The notes: generated by a model not told the origin, from the letters alone. DNA of 64,000 nt from Pohlia nutans (GCA_022496805.1 CM040101.1:5706501-5770500); one strand, 5' to 3'; counted from the stretch's first letter, positions 35,013 through 46,993 are shown. Numbers and translations are program-made.

Positions 35013-36289
35013 AGGCTAGCTACTCTCTTTGAAAACTGAGATGTTGGCGCTTCGTCTGTGTAGAGAAATGGTGGAGAAGGCGTTGCTTTTCACTCCTTCT
35101 ATGAGTCAAACGGCGTCACTTCGCACTCACCAATTTTTTGGTTGGACTTGGTGAGTGCGATTCGTCACGTAGGAAAAACATGTAGAGTGAAAAGCGACAA
35201 TGAACAGAATCCTCAAGAGTGAGAAACGACCCCTCTGTTTATAGTGTGCAGCAGTAGTGATCTAAAGTTATGCCGGCCAGAAACACCTACTGTCTACAGA
35301 GAGACTAGCTTGGGGTTTGTGAAGCTGTCGTTTTCTAAGGTAGGATGTCCTAAAACCACCACCTCCCCCAATTATGACATGTAGACCTTTCTTGGGGCCA
35401 CCACAGTTGAGACCCAAAACCACCAATTTCACTATTCAAGTAAACCAATGGCACGCCAAACATTGCGAAGAAATAGTTGGTGGTTTTGGGTATCATTATG
35501 AGTGAAAGTTAGTACCACATGGTGTGGACATGGAGAAACCTAGAGGTTTGATTTAGGTCACAGGTTACTTTCCACTTTGGAATTTTGTATAAAATTGACA
35601 AATGCGAATTAGATGTTGCAAATTTTTGCAATCCTCATCAAAACCTATTTCGAATGCGGTCATATTTTTTTTTCGAATTTAGCACTGCCAAAAATAGGCC
35701 AGATTGCTTAAGTTGGTGGTTTTAGGACAATCAACCTTACCTCTCATTTTCCGCAACCTTGCATGACGCCATGTCTGCAAACAGTAACCTACAGTGCAAC
35801 CGCTGTTCAGGGCAATATGCCCCCACGGAGCACAATTGCTTTTTATAGCATCACTTTGATCCAGTCTTTGAGCATCCACACCCATGCACTGGGAGGGTCT
35901 GACACACGGCCAAACTGGATGCAAAACGCTCGATGTTCAGGGCCCGATGCATCTTATCGTTTCAAACAATGGCCCTTCTAATCTAAGTTCAGTTGAATTA
36001 TATCTTTCATATTCTGCTTGCGATTGGGCTCAGACGAAAATGGGTTAGCACTTAATATTTATACATCTGAGTTAGAAATTACACTAGTTGGAAGTTTAGT
36101 CCCTTGAGGGGTAGTTTCTAGACTATGTCAAGAAAGTGGATACGTGGTCTTCCAAAACAAAAGTGTGTCTGGGAAGTATCACAGACCAAGAGAATGGGGG
36201 CTTGCCGAAAACCCTAGCAAAAACCATAGAGAGTACTGGGAGGAGGATTGGTCTCCCTCCTCACTCCTACATGGTTTCAAGATGAGCCA

Positions 36290-36575
36290 CAATGGTTTCC
36301 AAGGGGTGAAGTTAGTGTTGGGGCCCTACTCCCGCATTGTGGCCAATGGCATTGTGAGGTGCTCTGTTGCAACTCTTAACACCGGTTAGGAGATGTTCAC
36401 ACTAAGTCACTACTGTAATGTCATGAGTAGTGGGTTCCACATCGTGAGTCCCGCAGTGAAATTACTAAGGGTTTAGGGGAGAAATGGGTGTCGACTAAGG
36501 GCATTAATGCCAGTGGCGAGTAGTGCCGTCACCGAGTACTTGGACATTTGTGAAAGTTAAGCCCCATGTCATCAA
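36290..36575 (-). repeat. Dispersed repeat, inverted partner of 2033-2330
   Basis: Reverse-complement match to 2033-2330, sharing TTTCCAAGGGGTGAAGTTAG, a CATTGTGAGGTGCTCTGTTG block and GTGGCGAGTAGTGCCG in mirrored order. The flank at 36200-36290 also resembles 2330-2400 inverted (GGAGGAGG..CCTCCTCA). Repeat class unknown. Confidence 0.6.
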
Positions 36576-36991
36576 ATAACATGCCCAATTGTCTTATGGG
36601 AGGTAACCATTCAAAACTAATTGAACCCCTTTGAATTCAATTTTTTAATCAATTCAAACATGGGATGTAGAGAATAAAAGATATGGAAGTTGGAAGTTGA
36701 TAGTAAGTTCATGAAACAAAGTGAAACATATCCCATTAGACTAGTGCAACCTTCCAAATCCAAATGTAGTGTACATTCCATTCAAATCCCTCCCAAGATA
36801 TTTGAATATTTCCTAATTCTTGTGATTGAAAAAGGAAGATTGAATGACTCAGTAGAACATGAAACTCAAAAATTTAGTCTAAGAAAGCCATATTGAATTT
36901 CAACAATATTTACAAGGTTATACTAGTTTGTTCACTTCATAGCATGATCAAAAAATTATTAAACTAATTGGAATTCCATAGATTGACAGTA

Positions 36992-37577
36992 CTACACCAA
37001 AATGGTTATCTAGTATAGTCTAATGTATTTATCACAAGGACTAGTGTGGTCTTATGCCATTTGTCCAAGTGTTCCCTGTGATTTAGCCATGCTTTTACTT
37101 TTGTATTTATTTTAAGAATAATTTATCCATAATTAATTCAATTTATGTTGACAAAATTCGATTAAAAATTCATAACTTCCACATTGAAGGTCCAAAAGCA
37201 ACAAAAAAGACTTCGATGGACCCCTCCTTGTCAAGAGCTTTTTGACGATATCAAGAACACGACCATCAGCTTCACCATTCGGGAGATCTCATCATAATAT
37301 TAAAAAAAAAATACAACACAAAACAAACTACCTTCCTTACACTAGTAGAAAAGGTGGCGCTCCCCAGGGAAAATCACTATGCATGCGTGGAATTGGGCAC
37401 CACATGCTTCAGCAACTCCCTTGACAATGCCACCTTTTCTACTAGTGTTAATGTATAGATATACTATTTGACATCAATTGTGATGATGGCATTGTAACAT
37501 TCGTGGTGTTGTTGCTAGATGGAAACATGACATGTAGACCAATTAGTACACCATACTAAATAGCCATTTTGGTGTAG
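36992..37577. mobile_element. Inverted-repeat element hosting a CACTA MITE
   Basis: CTACACCAAAATGGTTATCT at the left mirrors the right end GCCATTTTGGTGTAG, with an ATACTA extension, about 25 bases with mismatches. It spans 586 bases and contains the 108-base CACTA MITE at 37340-37447. It may itself be an old CACTA element with mutated first bases. No clear target duplication. Confidence 0.55.
37340..37447. mobile_element. 108-base CACTA MITE with TTA duplication
   Basis: CACTAGTAGAAAAGGTGGC at the left and GCCACCTTTTCTACTAGTG at the right form a perfect 19-base terminal inverted repeat. TTA occurs on both sides (37337-37339 and 37448-37450), the 3-base duplication of CACTA elements. Non-coding. 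Confidence 0.88.
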
Positions 37578-37694
37578 CATTTGAGAAATCAACTGCCAAT
37601 ATGAAAAAAAAGAGGATAAATTTCAGAATTCAAGTTATTTTTCGGTTCAAATACTTAAATGAAATCTAGACTTTTCTAGATTTCCAGAAAATGG

Positions 37695-40600
37695 TCAATT
37701 TTCCAGCCTTGGTTTCTTTCTGAAAGACACGGTGTGGGAATGGCGACTAGTTGACCACCGCTCGTCTGTTCGGCACAATTGCACTCTACTCAGACTGTCA
37801 AGTTCCACTCTTTCCCATCCATCTCTCTCGTACTGTGGCCTCCCTCTTCTACAGCCTTGGTTTTCTTCACTCACAGCTCTCATCAAGCTTTCATTCTCAA
37901 CATTATTCACCAAGCTAGTAGCTACCTCTGAGTGATCATTGTCAGTCGGTATTACACCTCCATCTCTCTGAAACTCAGCTAATCTGCTCTCACCTCGGTG
38001 ATCAAGGACCTTGTCGGTAGACTCACAGCTTGCTGCTGCTGTCGGTAGATTGATGTTCTCCGCATCACTGTCATCGCTATCACTCCAGTCCCATGCAGAG
38101 GAACAGCCCCATGTTTGCCATGGACACCCACATATTCCATTGTCCTGTACAACCAGACAGAAAGCACCTGTTAGTCACCTTTCTTAACCCGAGGATTTAC
38201 GGTTTTAAAATCACGAATTCAGAATTAGAATTCAAATGGAGCTGCGTTTTATGTACTATCAGTGAAGAATATTGCATGTGTTGGTCAAAACAACAAGCGG
38301 CTAGTTGCGTAGTCTCTGCCTTAGTATTTACCCTAGATTTACTTTTACACCTTGTTTGTACTGTTCAACCATGTAACTCCTTGAAAACGAAGTGTTTCCG
38401 TAGTCTCTCCCCTGGTGGGGCAGAGACAATAAACAAACAAGCTTCCTTCCCTGTAGCATTGGTTTGCTTTTTGAGTAGCAACCTACTCAAACTTCCCACA
38501 TTTACTGTAGATGTAGTTGTGTAGCACTAGTTCTCTTTTTGAATAGCAATCCACTCAAACTTCCTTACATTCACTTAGATGTAACTTAGGGAGGACATTG
38601 TACAGCATTTCTCTCAAAGATGTGCATTAATTTGGTATCTTTGGAAGAGGTATCAAGTAATATGCATATTTTTCAAATATTCACTACATAATATAAATAT
38701 TTTAGTATTTTAGAGTCTTTTTGGAACATTCTCTTAATGCATATTTTCCGTTCCTATATTTCGTCTACAATAATTATAATGAATTGAAACAATGAGGTGA
38801 AAAGAATTATTGAGGCCTTATATTTTAACCCTTATTCGTGGGCACTGTATTCATGTACCTTCATATATTCATATATGTTGTATACTATGGAGAGTATGTG
38901 TACTCAAATACAACAGTGTCGCCAAACATGGCATCATGAGAATACAAAAATTAAAAATACAATAAAAATTATGTGACCAAAAAGGGCTCGAATTCCCTTG
39001 AAGGCGTAATCCACCTCATTTCCAATATTTTTGCACAGTGTCCCCAGAGATGTAGCTTTTTGTCAATGCAAAAGCCTCCTCCCTCTTCAGTCTAGAGCCA
39101 ATAAATTTGAACAAAACCAAGTGCCTATATGACCTACTGAAAATTGCAAAAAAAAACATGAGGCCTAATAGGGGTTAAAAACTTGTAAGATGAAAGGTCT
39201 TCCAAAGAAAGAAAAATTTGAAGAGTGAGTAGATCACCAAGAAGAGGTACTTACTGTTTCTCCAATAAGAATGTACTCACGGACAGATTGTTCAGCTCTC
39301 ATGTGCGCTGTCCAATCGGTGCCTCTTGGCTGGCATTTACAACATGGAAAAAAAATTAGGATACAATTACAACCTTGTTCCTGATGACTGCATTCCTTTA
39401 CTTCAGCAGCCAACATCATACTCTCGAGTGCTCTTTTTTTTTTTTTTTTTTTTTTTCTGTGGCAAAACTCAACCAGGTTCTCATTAAGATCCTCCCTTAA
39501 GTACCACGTATGCAGAGGAAGGAGCTTAACTACCCTCAAAAAAAAAAAAAAAAAAAGAAAGCACTGATTCACTCTCCTTACATCAAATGATTTTAGACTC
39601 AAAACCAGAAATTACAAAAAACTTTGAAACATATAAAGGGTAGCTTGTATGGAAGTGAAGAGCAAGCTAGGTCATGGCCACACCATCCATGATGAGATAA
39701 TAATATGTGGTTTTCTTGTAGTTATTGCATGAATTGCATCTTCCTCCTTGACTGCAGGTCCATTGAGACCACGTGCTCCACTGTCAGTCGCAATCACCCT
39801 CACTACAGGACCCTGCAAATCAATCACCACCTTGGAAATTGAGTATATCAATAAAAATTGTGACTACTAGATACTCTTTTGTAGTCATAGAACGGTCTGA
39901 CTACCTACACGCTCTTTGGTTGATACAATTTCAAGATTTTCAATGCTAAATTACTGTGGGTCCAAAATTGATCGAACTGAAGGAAAAACATACGTACACA
40001 TGCCAGTCATTGAGGGGGAGAAATAAAACTACCACACGGATGCACTACCAAAATAGGGTGTTGTTTTCGATACTTTATAGCGTCGAAAACAATGTTGAAA
40101 AGTGTGTCGAAAACAACACCTTTCTTGTTTGTTAGTGATTGTTAAAAGAATAATGAATAGCCACAGAAGCACTAACATTGAGAATGAAACTCTAACTTCG
40201 AGAACGAATCACCAGAGTGGCTCTTACTTCAAGAATTTAAGATCCTGGATAGCACAATACAAATCATCACAAGGCTCAAGGCTCAAGAGGATAAAAAACG
40301 ACGATCATGCAGGGCAATCTTTTAAGAAAATTTGATTATGAAAAAATTCTTCCGAGACGTGGATTACGAAAATTCCCCCTAGTAACCCCAAACCCTAATT
40401 CTGCATAATTAAGCCATGTAAATCGTATTGAAAATTTTCTTAAAGTGCTTTACGTATTGAAAATCTGACCTGATTCTCATTAAGAAGTCGAGACAGGAAT
40501 CTGTTGAGATGTTGGGACAGGCGACCGCTGCCCGCACCCACCTGGCCACACCACACACAAACCAAATTCATAAAATACTAGCAAGCGGTCACTGTTGATT

Positions 40601-41972
40601 TCCAGTAAACTTGTTGAATTCCAGTAAACTTGTCATTTTCAAAGATCTCATTGAAAACCAATCCATCATGCATTGAAACGAAGAATGGGAGATGATGAGA
40701 TTCACAAGGAGAAGTTTGTCACCTCACTCTACAATTTTTGTGTCAAATGAATAGGGATGCAGTGCAAGAGAATAGGGCTGAAGTTTGAAATTCAATGAGT
40801 TTGCTTAAATCAACTATGACTCCTCTATTCGATAGAGGGAGTTAGAGCTCGGTTGTGTGCTATTATGCAATAGGGGATGTTAGAGTGCAAGTTTTTGTTG
40901 CAACGAGCTTTTGCAGCGAGTTTTTAAGCAAGGACCTGGCCCTTGCTCCTTAAAGAGCAATAGTAGAATCCTGCAGTTTCACTTTGCTTGTAGAAGGCAA
41001 ATTTGGTGAGAGCCTCGCAGTTGTAGGCGTGGATTACAGGATTCCAATACATCCGAACTGTGTAGCAGAGTCCGCTCGCACTCTGACACTCCCTAATTCT
41101 CAAACATATTCTGGGTCTCAAAATTGCATGGGACCCAAAACAGGAAGAAATCTGTGGCCCCCCCACCAAAATGAAGATAATGTTTTCAAGCTTGAGGAAT
41201 TGGTTGTTGCATCACATTTCTCACGCAGCAACATACCTCGAGAACCTCCATGACGGAGAGGTTGTACTCAGCTGCTCTAGCCCTGCCACAGCAACAAGTT
41301 CAAAAATCTTACAATATCCAGTTTTCAAAAGTCTCGCAACAGTCTCGCAACAGAAATCTATTGTTCTCAAAGTCTCGCAAAATGGAAATCTATTGTTCTC
41401 AAAAGCCTCACAACAGAAATCTATCGTTTTCAAAAAGTCTCGCAACAGCAATCTATTGTTTCCAAAAGTCTCGCAACAGGAATCTATTGTTTTCACAAAC
41501 CTCACAACAGAAATCAATCGTTTTCAGAAGTCTCGCAACACAACATAAATTTATTGTTTTCAGAAGTCTCGCAACAGAAACCTGCAATCTCTGCAAGAAC
41601 GAAACAGGTCAACTGGCAAACATACCGCAAGTAACATGCCAGCCCGGTGATGTGCTCCCGAGTGAACACTTCGTACTGGACGTGGGCGTCGCATGGGTCA
41701 CGGCCTTCAACAAAGTCACGCCATCGCACACAGCCCTCGCAGCTGCAGAACACGGACCCGTTCGATCCAATCTACCCAACCCCACAAACCCTAAACTCGT
41801 CACACTCATTGACGCATAAGGTAAAAAAAAAAAACAAAACTAGAGCCAACGAGTCTGTGATTGAGAGAATGAAACGATGCGAGACCTGAACATCGCACCT
41901 AGAGGATGCGGAAGAATCGAAGAGCGAGAACCGATGCAAGAGCTCGTAAAACGACGGCAACTGGGGTTCCAT
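37695..41972 (-). CDS. Methyltransferase-like protein of unknown substrate, seven exons
   Basis: Minus-strand exons: 41972-41886, 41771-41626, 41282-41237, 40541-40470, 39812-39684, 39329-39255 and 38144-37695 (TGA). All join in frame at GT/AG sites to give 334 aa. Residues 90-101 (EVLE-VGAGSGRL) are a Rossmann SAM-binding motif I; VVRVIATDSGARGLN (about 120-134) fits the following acidic strand and loop. PHIIISSWM-PRGTDWTAHMR and REYILIGET-DNGICGCPWQTWG are blocks I recall from a eukaryotic family of uncharacterised methyltransferase-like proteins. An N-terminal CSCEGC cluster (38-43) may bind metal. The C-terminus is polar and acidic (WSDSDDSDAEN) and ends RKKPRLEN. A telo-box (TTAGGGTTT on the minus strand) lies 12-22 bases before the ATG. 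Introns carry a 31-base minisatellite, a CACTA MITE and piggyBac/SINE-like repeats. Substrate unknown. Confidence 0.82.
38184..38290 (+). mobile_element. Truncated piggyBac-like MITE, family B left part
   Basis: TTAACCCGAGGATTTACGG at 38184 followed by ATCAGTGAAGAATATTGCAT and TGTTGGTC blocks, as in the copies at 26050 and 33304. It is cut off near 38290 where the SINE-like repeat begins. Lies in intron 6 of the methyltransferase-like gene. Confidence 0.5.
38296..38435 (+). repeat. SINE/LINE-end-like repeat, second copy at 50955-51095
   Basis: About 140 bases shared with 50955-51095: AACAAGCGGCT at the start, GTATTTACCC.AGATTTACTT, GTTTCCGTAGTCTCTCC and GGGGC.GAGACAATAAA at the end. The last part folds as a stem, GTCTCTCC..GGGGCAGAGAC, followed by an AATAAAC tail, resembling the 3' stem-loop and simple tail of LINE/SINE retroelements. 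No coding sequence. Confidence 0.55.
38467..38590 (+). repeat. Two-copy tandem duplication in intron 6
   Basis: A unit of about 62 bases, TTTTTGAGTAGCAACCTACT.., is repeated at about 38531 as TTTTTGAATAGCAATCCACT... Both copies contain CTCAAACTTCC. The feature is intronic and non-coding. Confidence 0.7.
38825..39178. mobile_element. piggyBac-like MITE in intron 6 of the methyltransferase-like gene
   Basis: TTAACCCTTATTCGTGG at the left and GAGGCCTAATAGGGGTTAA at the right. The right part (CTATATGACCTACTGAAAAT and after) matches family B copies at 26050 and 47022-47200. The left end is less typical, so the pairing is tentative; the right terminus is secure. Confidence 0.5.
40043..40137. mobile_element. 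95-base CACTA-like MITE in intron 4
   Basis: CACTACCAAAATAGGGTGTT and AACAACACCTTTCTTGTTTGTTAGTG are inverted ends, and GTTTTCGA / TCGAAAAC extends the stem. Flanks are ATG and ATT, two of three bases matching. Lies in intron 4 of the methyltransferase-like gene. Confidence 0.65.
41325..41590 (+). repeat. 31-base minisatellite in intron 2 of the methyltransferase-like gene
   Basis: Eight or nine imperfect head-to-tail copies of a unit like GTCTCGCAACAGAAATCTAT plus TGTTTTCAAAA. Because the period is not a multiple of three and stops are rare, both strands stay open for 98-189 codons. The array lies wholly between exons 2 and 3, so these frames are artefacts of the repeat. Confidence 0.9.
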
Positions 41973-42663
41973 CCTGCCAACTCTTAAACCCTAATAAATA
42001 AGCATCGCAAAACCCTGCGATAGTGCTCCAATCGACCAAGAGTCCACTGATCAAACGTTGCAACCCAATACCAAAACCACCGACACATGAAAGAAGGAAG
42101 GGGATAGGGACGCCAGCTTGAAAACGAATCTCAATGCGTGTAACATTCCAAGCATCATCATCATCATCCTCAACAACAGAAAAATACCGACACGTACTCC
42201 ACGGGTAGAAGACGATGGTCTGCAATCGCAGCCACGTTCCAAGTGAACAATAATGATCTTCAGCTAATTCATGAGCTGCTAAGAATAGTTCTTTTCTAAT
42301 GTACAAATCCTTTCTAATTCAAGTGCACGAAATCTAACAACCAACCAACCGTCGATTGAAACCCTAAAAAGCGGCACCTAATATTGGCTACTCCGAAATC
42401 CAAGATCGATATAACAGTTGCAGCTGCTGTGAAATAACAACAAAAAACCCTAATGGCAGCTGCTGTCGATCAAGTTGCAACCTGGTGACGTTTTCGGAAC
42501 ATGATTCACTGATGATCCATAGGTTACAACTCTCAGTTTGATCATCTGTTTCAGCGAGAACAACCATTGACGAAACAATGGGCAGTAGACGACGATGATC
42601 ACGATCTCGATCACTTGGCAAAGGCATTGTAAGAATCGTAGAAACAGCTAAGAGTGGCCGAGA

Positions 42664-44832
42664 TCAACGCCAAAGAGGACGCTGGATGGATGCCATCGTG
42701 GTATCAGCGGAGTTCCCATCGGAAAGGGCTACCGACACCTGCGATTGCGGATGAAGCTGATTCTCCCGCAGCTTGGCCGCTTCTTTCAAGGAGTTTGAAT
42801 TCGTGGCTTTTTGTTGCTGGAGCCGCGGTTTGTTGCCATTATGAACCGTGAAAACGACAGGAGATGGCACTTTTGTCAACACGGAAACGGGTCCTTCACA
42901 GCTGCCCACGCTCTCGCGATCGTCACTGTGGCCACGGTAGTGGACGTGGGGATGGCGCGATTGCTCGCTACTGTCGCCCGTGGAGGTCGAGAATTCGTTA
43001 CAGTGGAAATTTTGAGGTGGCGTGGGTGCTGGAGGCTCAGGGATTGTTTGATTTTGCAGCAAGCCCGCCGCGTGTTGCTGGCGGAGCGAGAGCGGCCAGC
43101 CGAGGTTCTGAACCTCGGGCACGCTGCCGATGTCCGTGGTGCACATGCCCACTGTGCTCTTCATGGACAAGCTCTCGCTCTCCGGCTGCGGATTGATCTC
43201 GTTGAACACTCTATTCTGTTGCGAGTTTTGGTTGCTCATGCGCGTGGCCCGCTCCAGCCAGTTGCGCACCCACCCGGGCTTGTCCGGCACGCGGTCGTCC
43301 GTGATCATCCACCCAGCTTTGGCAGCCCCTTTCCCCGATCGCCATCGCTGCCTGGAGAGCGCGTACTCCATCGCGCGCTCGCGCTTCAACGCCGCCTCCT
43401 GCCGGCTGCGCAGCAGCGCCTGGTGATCCTGCGCGGACCGAATGCTCCCGTTCCATCCCTTGTGAATCACTCGCGGCACGGGGGTCCGTCTCTGCTTCTG
43501 TGGATCCGTCCTCGACTCCTGCGTACTGATCGAGGGCGCTGACACTGAACTACTCACGCTCCTTCGTCGCAGGTTGCGCCGCGCTTGATGCCCCCGATAC
43601 GCCGCTTGAATCTTCACCGCCGCGGCAATCTTCACGTCCTTCTCTTCTACCCGCACCCCGCATTGCACCTCATCATCATCTCCACCTCTGCAGGGTCACC
43701 CAAGATCAATTAGCAACGGTCCATCAATTCTGATTCTCACAACATAGGAAGTAATTGGATTTCCAAATTCAGTGGATGGGGATAAAGTCGAATTCATAGG
43801 GAGAATGATCGTGGTATTGATGGAACAAATGCACGTTGGGAAGAGTCTTCAAATTTGAGAGGAGCTTGGAGGAAGCTAGAGGAGTGCACTCCATCGAAGA
43901 GGGTGATGTGTTCAGTGGATGGAGAGAACCTCTCATCCGGAGAGATGCTCGATGTGGGTGATGAGGAGTGCACTTCATTCCCGAAACATCTTTCTTACTA
44001 CACGAGGCATTAAGCTTCTGGATTGACCCAACCGATTGCCCTCTATCACAATCCCTATCGCCCAGATTTCAAAACTGAACTGAACATAGTACAATACACT
44101 TTCAGGCTCGATTGTGGAAATGACTAACCTGAGATTGGCTACAGTTTCGTGAGGAGCAAACTCCGGTGACGACGACGATGCAGGAGGAGGCTCTTGAAAG
44201 CATTCCGTCACAATCTGCGTCGTCGTGGGTGGAGCCAGTGGCGAGAATTTCACCTTCGAAATCCGGGGTAATGGAGACGGGTTGCCGGATTGCGGGCGTC
44301 CACCGGGAAGCGGACCCGAGAGCTGTTTCTTTACTGTATGCAGAGGCGACGCGACGAGACCGCCAGTGCCGCGCAGCAGCTGCTGCAAAACGGGCAACGG
44401 GCCGGATTTGTGCAGCACCACTTTCCTGGGGGGCGCGGGCGAGGGCGCGAGGGGTTCCTCGGGGGAGGATTTCAGGCGCTGCGAGGACTTGAACGTGGAC
44501 GACGATCGGCAGAGCGGGATGGCGGATTCCACCGATTTCCTGAAGGGCGTCAGCGGCTCCGGGGTGCCCGTGAGCAAGCTGCGCCCGTGCAACACGTTGA
44601 AGGACTTGCGACGTTGCAGCACGGGATGATTATTGTTGTTGTTATTGTCCAACGATGATGGTTGCAGCTCCCGGATGGGCGAGGAGATCTGGATCACTCG
44701 TGACGGCGATCCGAACCCCTGCGACGTGTTGCAATCGTCTCCCGTTGTCTCCAGCGAGAACGCCTGATGCTTGCAGCATGTCTGCAGCTGTTTCTTCACC
44801 ACCGACGCCGCCCACGTCGTCTTCTTCTTCAT
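42664..44832 (-). CDS. IQ67-domain (IQD)-like calmodulin-binding protein
   Basis: Two minus-strand exons, 44832-44129 and 43687-42664, join in frame (phase 2, GT/AG) to give 575 aa. The first ATG, after an in-frame TTG upstream, opens MKKKTTWAASVVKKQL. The N-terminal half is Ser/Pro-rich and basic. One IQ motif, IQAAYRGHQARRNLR, lies at residues 261-275. A later block, QALLRSRQEAALKRERAMEY (about 326-345), is a signature of plant IQD proteins. IQDs bind calmodulin and associate with microtubules or membranes. Typical IQ67 domains contain three IQ repeats with an RLQALVRG segment; only the first is visible here, so the domain is reduced. The stop lies 690 bases upstream of the next gene, on the same strand. 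Confidence 0.82.
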
Positions 44833-45014
44833 TGTGAGCAAGGTTTCTTCGCCTCTAGACTATCATCCTTTCCGCTCTACCATCCCTGTTTCCTATTGCA
44901 GTCTTCGTCCATCGGTACCAATCGCCCATCCTCCACATCGTCATCAAGCACCTTGTGCCATCTGCAATGGTTTTTCCACTCGGAAGATGACAGCCCAAAA
45001 CCTTACAATCAATG

Positions 45015-45320
45015 TAATGTGATCCCAAATGAGCAGACTATGGCGTTTCCCAGTTTCTACACCATGTCACGTATTGATCCTCGCTTTGTCATGAATCTGA
45101 ATCTTTAGGAGCCTTGTCACAAACTAACCAAAGCTCAGGCTATGGCGTTCGATCAGATTATGATCCCAAATGAGCAGGCTATGGCGTTTGCCAGTTTCTA
45201 GCTACAAGGACACCATGTCACTGTAGGTTCGTATTGATCCTCGCTTTGTCATGAATCGGAATCTTCATTCGATGGAGCCTTGTCACAAACTAATTAACAA
45301 AGCTCATGGAAACCCATCAA
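45015..45320 (+). repeat. Tandem duplication upstream of the IQD gene
   Basis: The block GATCCCAAATGAGCAGACTA..TATTGATCCTCGCTTTGTCA..GAGCCTTGTCACAAACTAA..AAAGCTCA occurs twice, starting at about 45021 and 45161. The second copy has small insertions (AGCTACAAGGAC, ATTCGATG). Recent local duplication; no coding meaning seen. Confidence 0.85.
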
Positions 45321-45339
45321 CAACAACAACAATCAAAAC

Positions 45340-45570
45340 TGAACAAAAAAGGCAAGAGTACTAACTCCCGTTTCTATCAAATCTGATGCAAAAAGCTTCA
45401 CAGGGACGTGCTGGAAATATAGTTCGTCGACAATGTCCAAAACTAACAAAGAGCTCATGAAATCCATCAGCAACAACAAGAATCAAGGCAAGAATACTAA
45501 CTCCCGTTGCTATCAAATCTGGTGCAAACGCTTCACAGGGACGATCAATAATGTTCGGCATATCCGATTC
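45340..45570 (+). repeat. Second tandem duplication upstream of the IQD gene
   Basis: ACTAACTCCCGTTTCTATCA with CTTCACAGGGACG is repeated at about 45360 and 45500, each preceded by a GGCAAGA.TACTAA run and CATCA.CAACAACAA-type sequence. The unit is about 135-140 bases. Confidence 0.8.
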
Positions 45571-46796
45571 CAAGGCTGTGGATTTGATGAGACCTCAGAT
45601 CTCGAGACGACGACGACGACGACATGACACCAATGGTCTATTCCGCCCTCAACAAACTGCATAATGGAGTGACGAGCAGAATGCACTGGAGTGAGATCAA
45701 GGTTCCATGTGAGGAGGGTCCCTTGACATGAATTTCCCGGTTTACCAAACTGTGTCCTCTCACCTCCTTTTTTGGGCCTTTTTTGGGGAAAGTGAACTGG
45801 AGCTTGCATGCTACAGGTGAAGAGGTTGAAAGGGTGGGTTCCACTGCGGCTGTATGAGTGAACTGGTGCAGTAGAGTAGCTGGAGTCTGACAAATGGCTC
45901 TGGACACACACACATTCGAACCTGTGCGAGTCTCCCTTTCCACCAGCCTGGCTACTGTAGCCTTGTGCACAAATTATTACCACAGTGCCAGGAGTAAATT
46001 ACCCGTAGCTCTCTACGTGGGAGGGAACCCGATTGCTAATCCGTGTTATGAATCTCGAGCTCCAAGAATCTACATTGTTTTTGAGCAGCATCAACACCCT
46101 TGGAAAATGAAAACAGGCCACTCACAAAACCCTCTACAATGACTTCCAAGTCTGGTTTTGTGCGTTTCCATCTACAATTAATGGAGATGAAAAATTCTCA
46201 CAACATTGTTGGCAAAAGAGGAGACGAAGCTTCCTACAGTGAATAACAAACTTGTCAGACTTTTGTTTTTGAGTTTTCATTTATAGTGAAGAAGAGTGAC
46301 GGAGTTTTCACAACATCCTTGGAAGACAGGGCACTCACTGCAGTCAATATGGAGTTTTTTGTCGGTTTCAATCTACAACTGATCGAGAATGTTGAGCAGC
46401 TAATAAGCTTCCTGCCCAAATTCTTCTTCTCAATCATATACAGCCCACTAATTTAGGTTGAAACTTGTGCCAGTTGCAATTGCTGAACTTCCTGATGGAG
46501 ATATATATCCCTCACACCATTTATTTGTCACTAGCTAGGCTGCTGACCTAGGCACCTGAACAATGCAGGATTTGGCAGATGCGATGTCCAAGACGATGTT
46601 CCAAGCAAGAAAGATCAAATTGTACAAGTGACACAGATGTACAGTAATTCGCATTACTAAATCTGAACACTCCACAACCACTGTCGTTTTCTGACGTTGC
46701 AGGATTTGGAAGGAAACGGAGTGTGGTCAATAATGTATTGATTAATATCCGTCTGTCATTGACATGCATGTCGATCCAACCAGTCATAGGTCATAC

Positions 46797-46993
46797 CACT
46801 AGTAGGAAATGTGTTCTTTTTCACTTACTATAAATGAAAAAGGAATGAAACAGCGCCAGGCACATGGGCTGTGTTAGTGTTGGTGAGTGGTTTCGGTCAC
46901 AAGAAGACAGAAATATAAGCATAATATTCAGCCACTATTCACTGTTCCCACGAAATGGCAGGGGAATGAAAAACGACAGGTCTTCTACTAGTG
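46797..46993. mobile_element. 197-base CACTA MITE with TAC duplication
   Basis: CACTAGTAGGAAATGTG at the left and ACAGGTCTTCTACTAGTG at the right. TAC lies on both sides (46794-46796 and 46994-46996). The terminal CACTAGTAG is shared with the element at 37340, so the two may belong to one family. Non-coding. Confidence 0.82.

Larger units (their letters stand above)
33776..37694. other. Gene-free interval between the resistance relic and the methyltransferase-like gene
   Basis: No supported gene. A 69-codon minus frame at 34681-34472 (ending VERMHCLRLITLFV) looks somewhat protein-like but matches nothing I know. Structured items inside are the hairpin at 34652-34738, the inverted-repeat elements at 34860, 36992 and 37340, and a dispersed repeat at 36290. 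Confidence 0.5.
44833..46796. other. Upstream region of the IQD gene
   Basis: Probably the promoter and leader of the IQD gene (minus strand) for the first few hundred bases, then tandem duplications at 45015-45570. The 156-codon minus frame 45983-45513 ends in a GTC/GTG run over a GAC repeat and matches no family I know; it is left out as a gene. Nothing else recognised. Confidence 0.45.

Noticed and set aside
41221..41819. 98- and 189-codon frames over the 31-base repeat, and a CRISPR-like look
   Set aside because: The repeats are directly adjacent without unique spacers, lie in an intron of a eukaryotic gene, and the open frames follow from the repeat composition.
42811..43542. 243-codon plus-strand frame opposite the IQD gene
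   Set aside because: It is the antisense shadow of a GC-rich exon; the minus strand carries the IQ motif and splice-consistent frame.
45513..45983. 156-codon minus frame
   Set aside because: No domain, Val run from a GAC microsatellite, and part of a tandem duplication.
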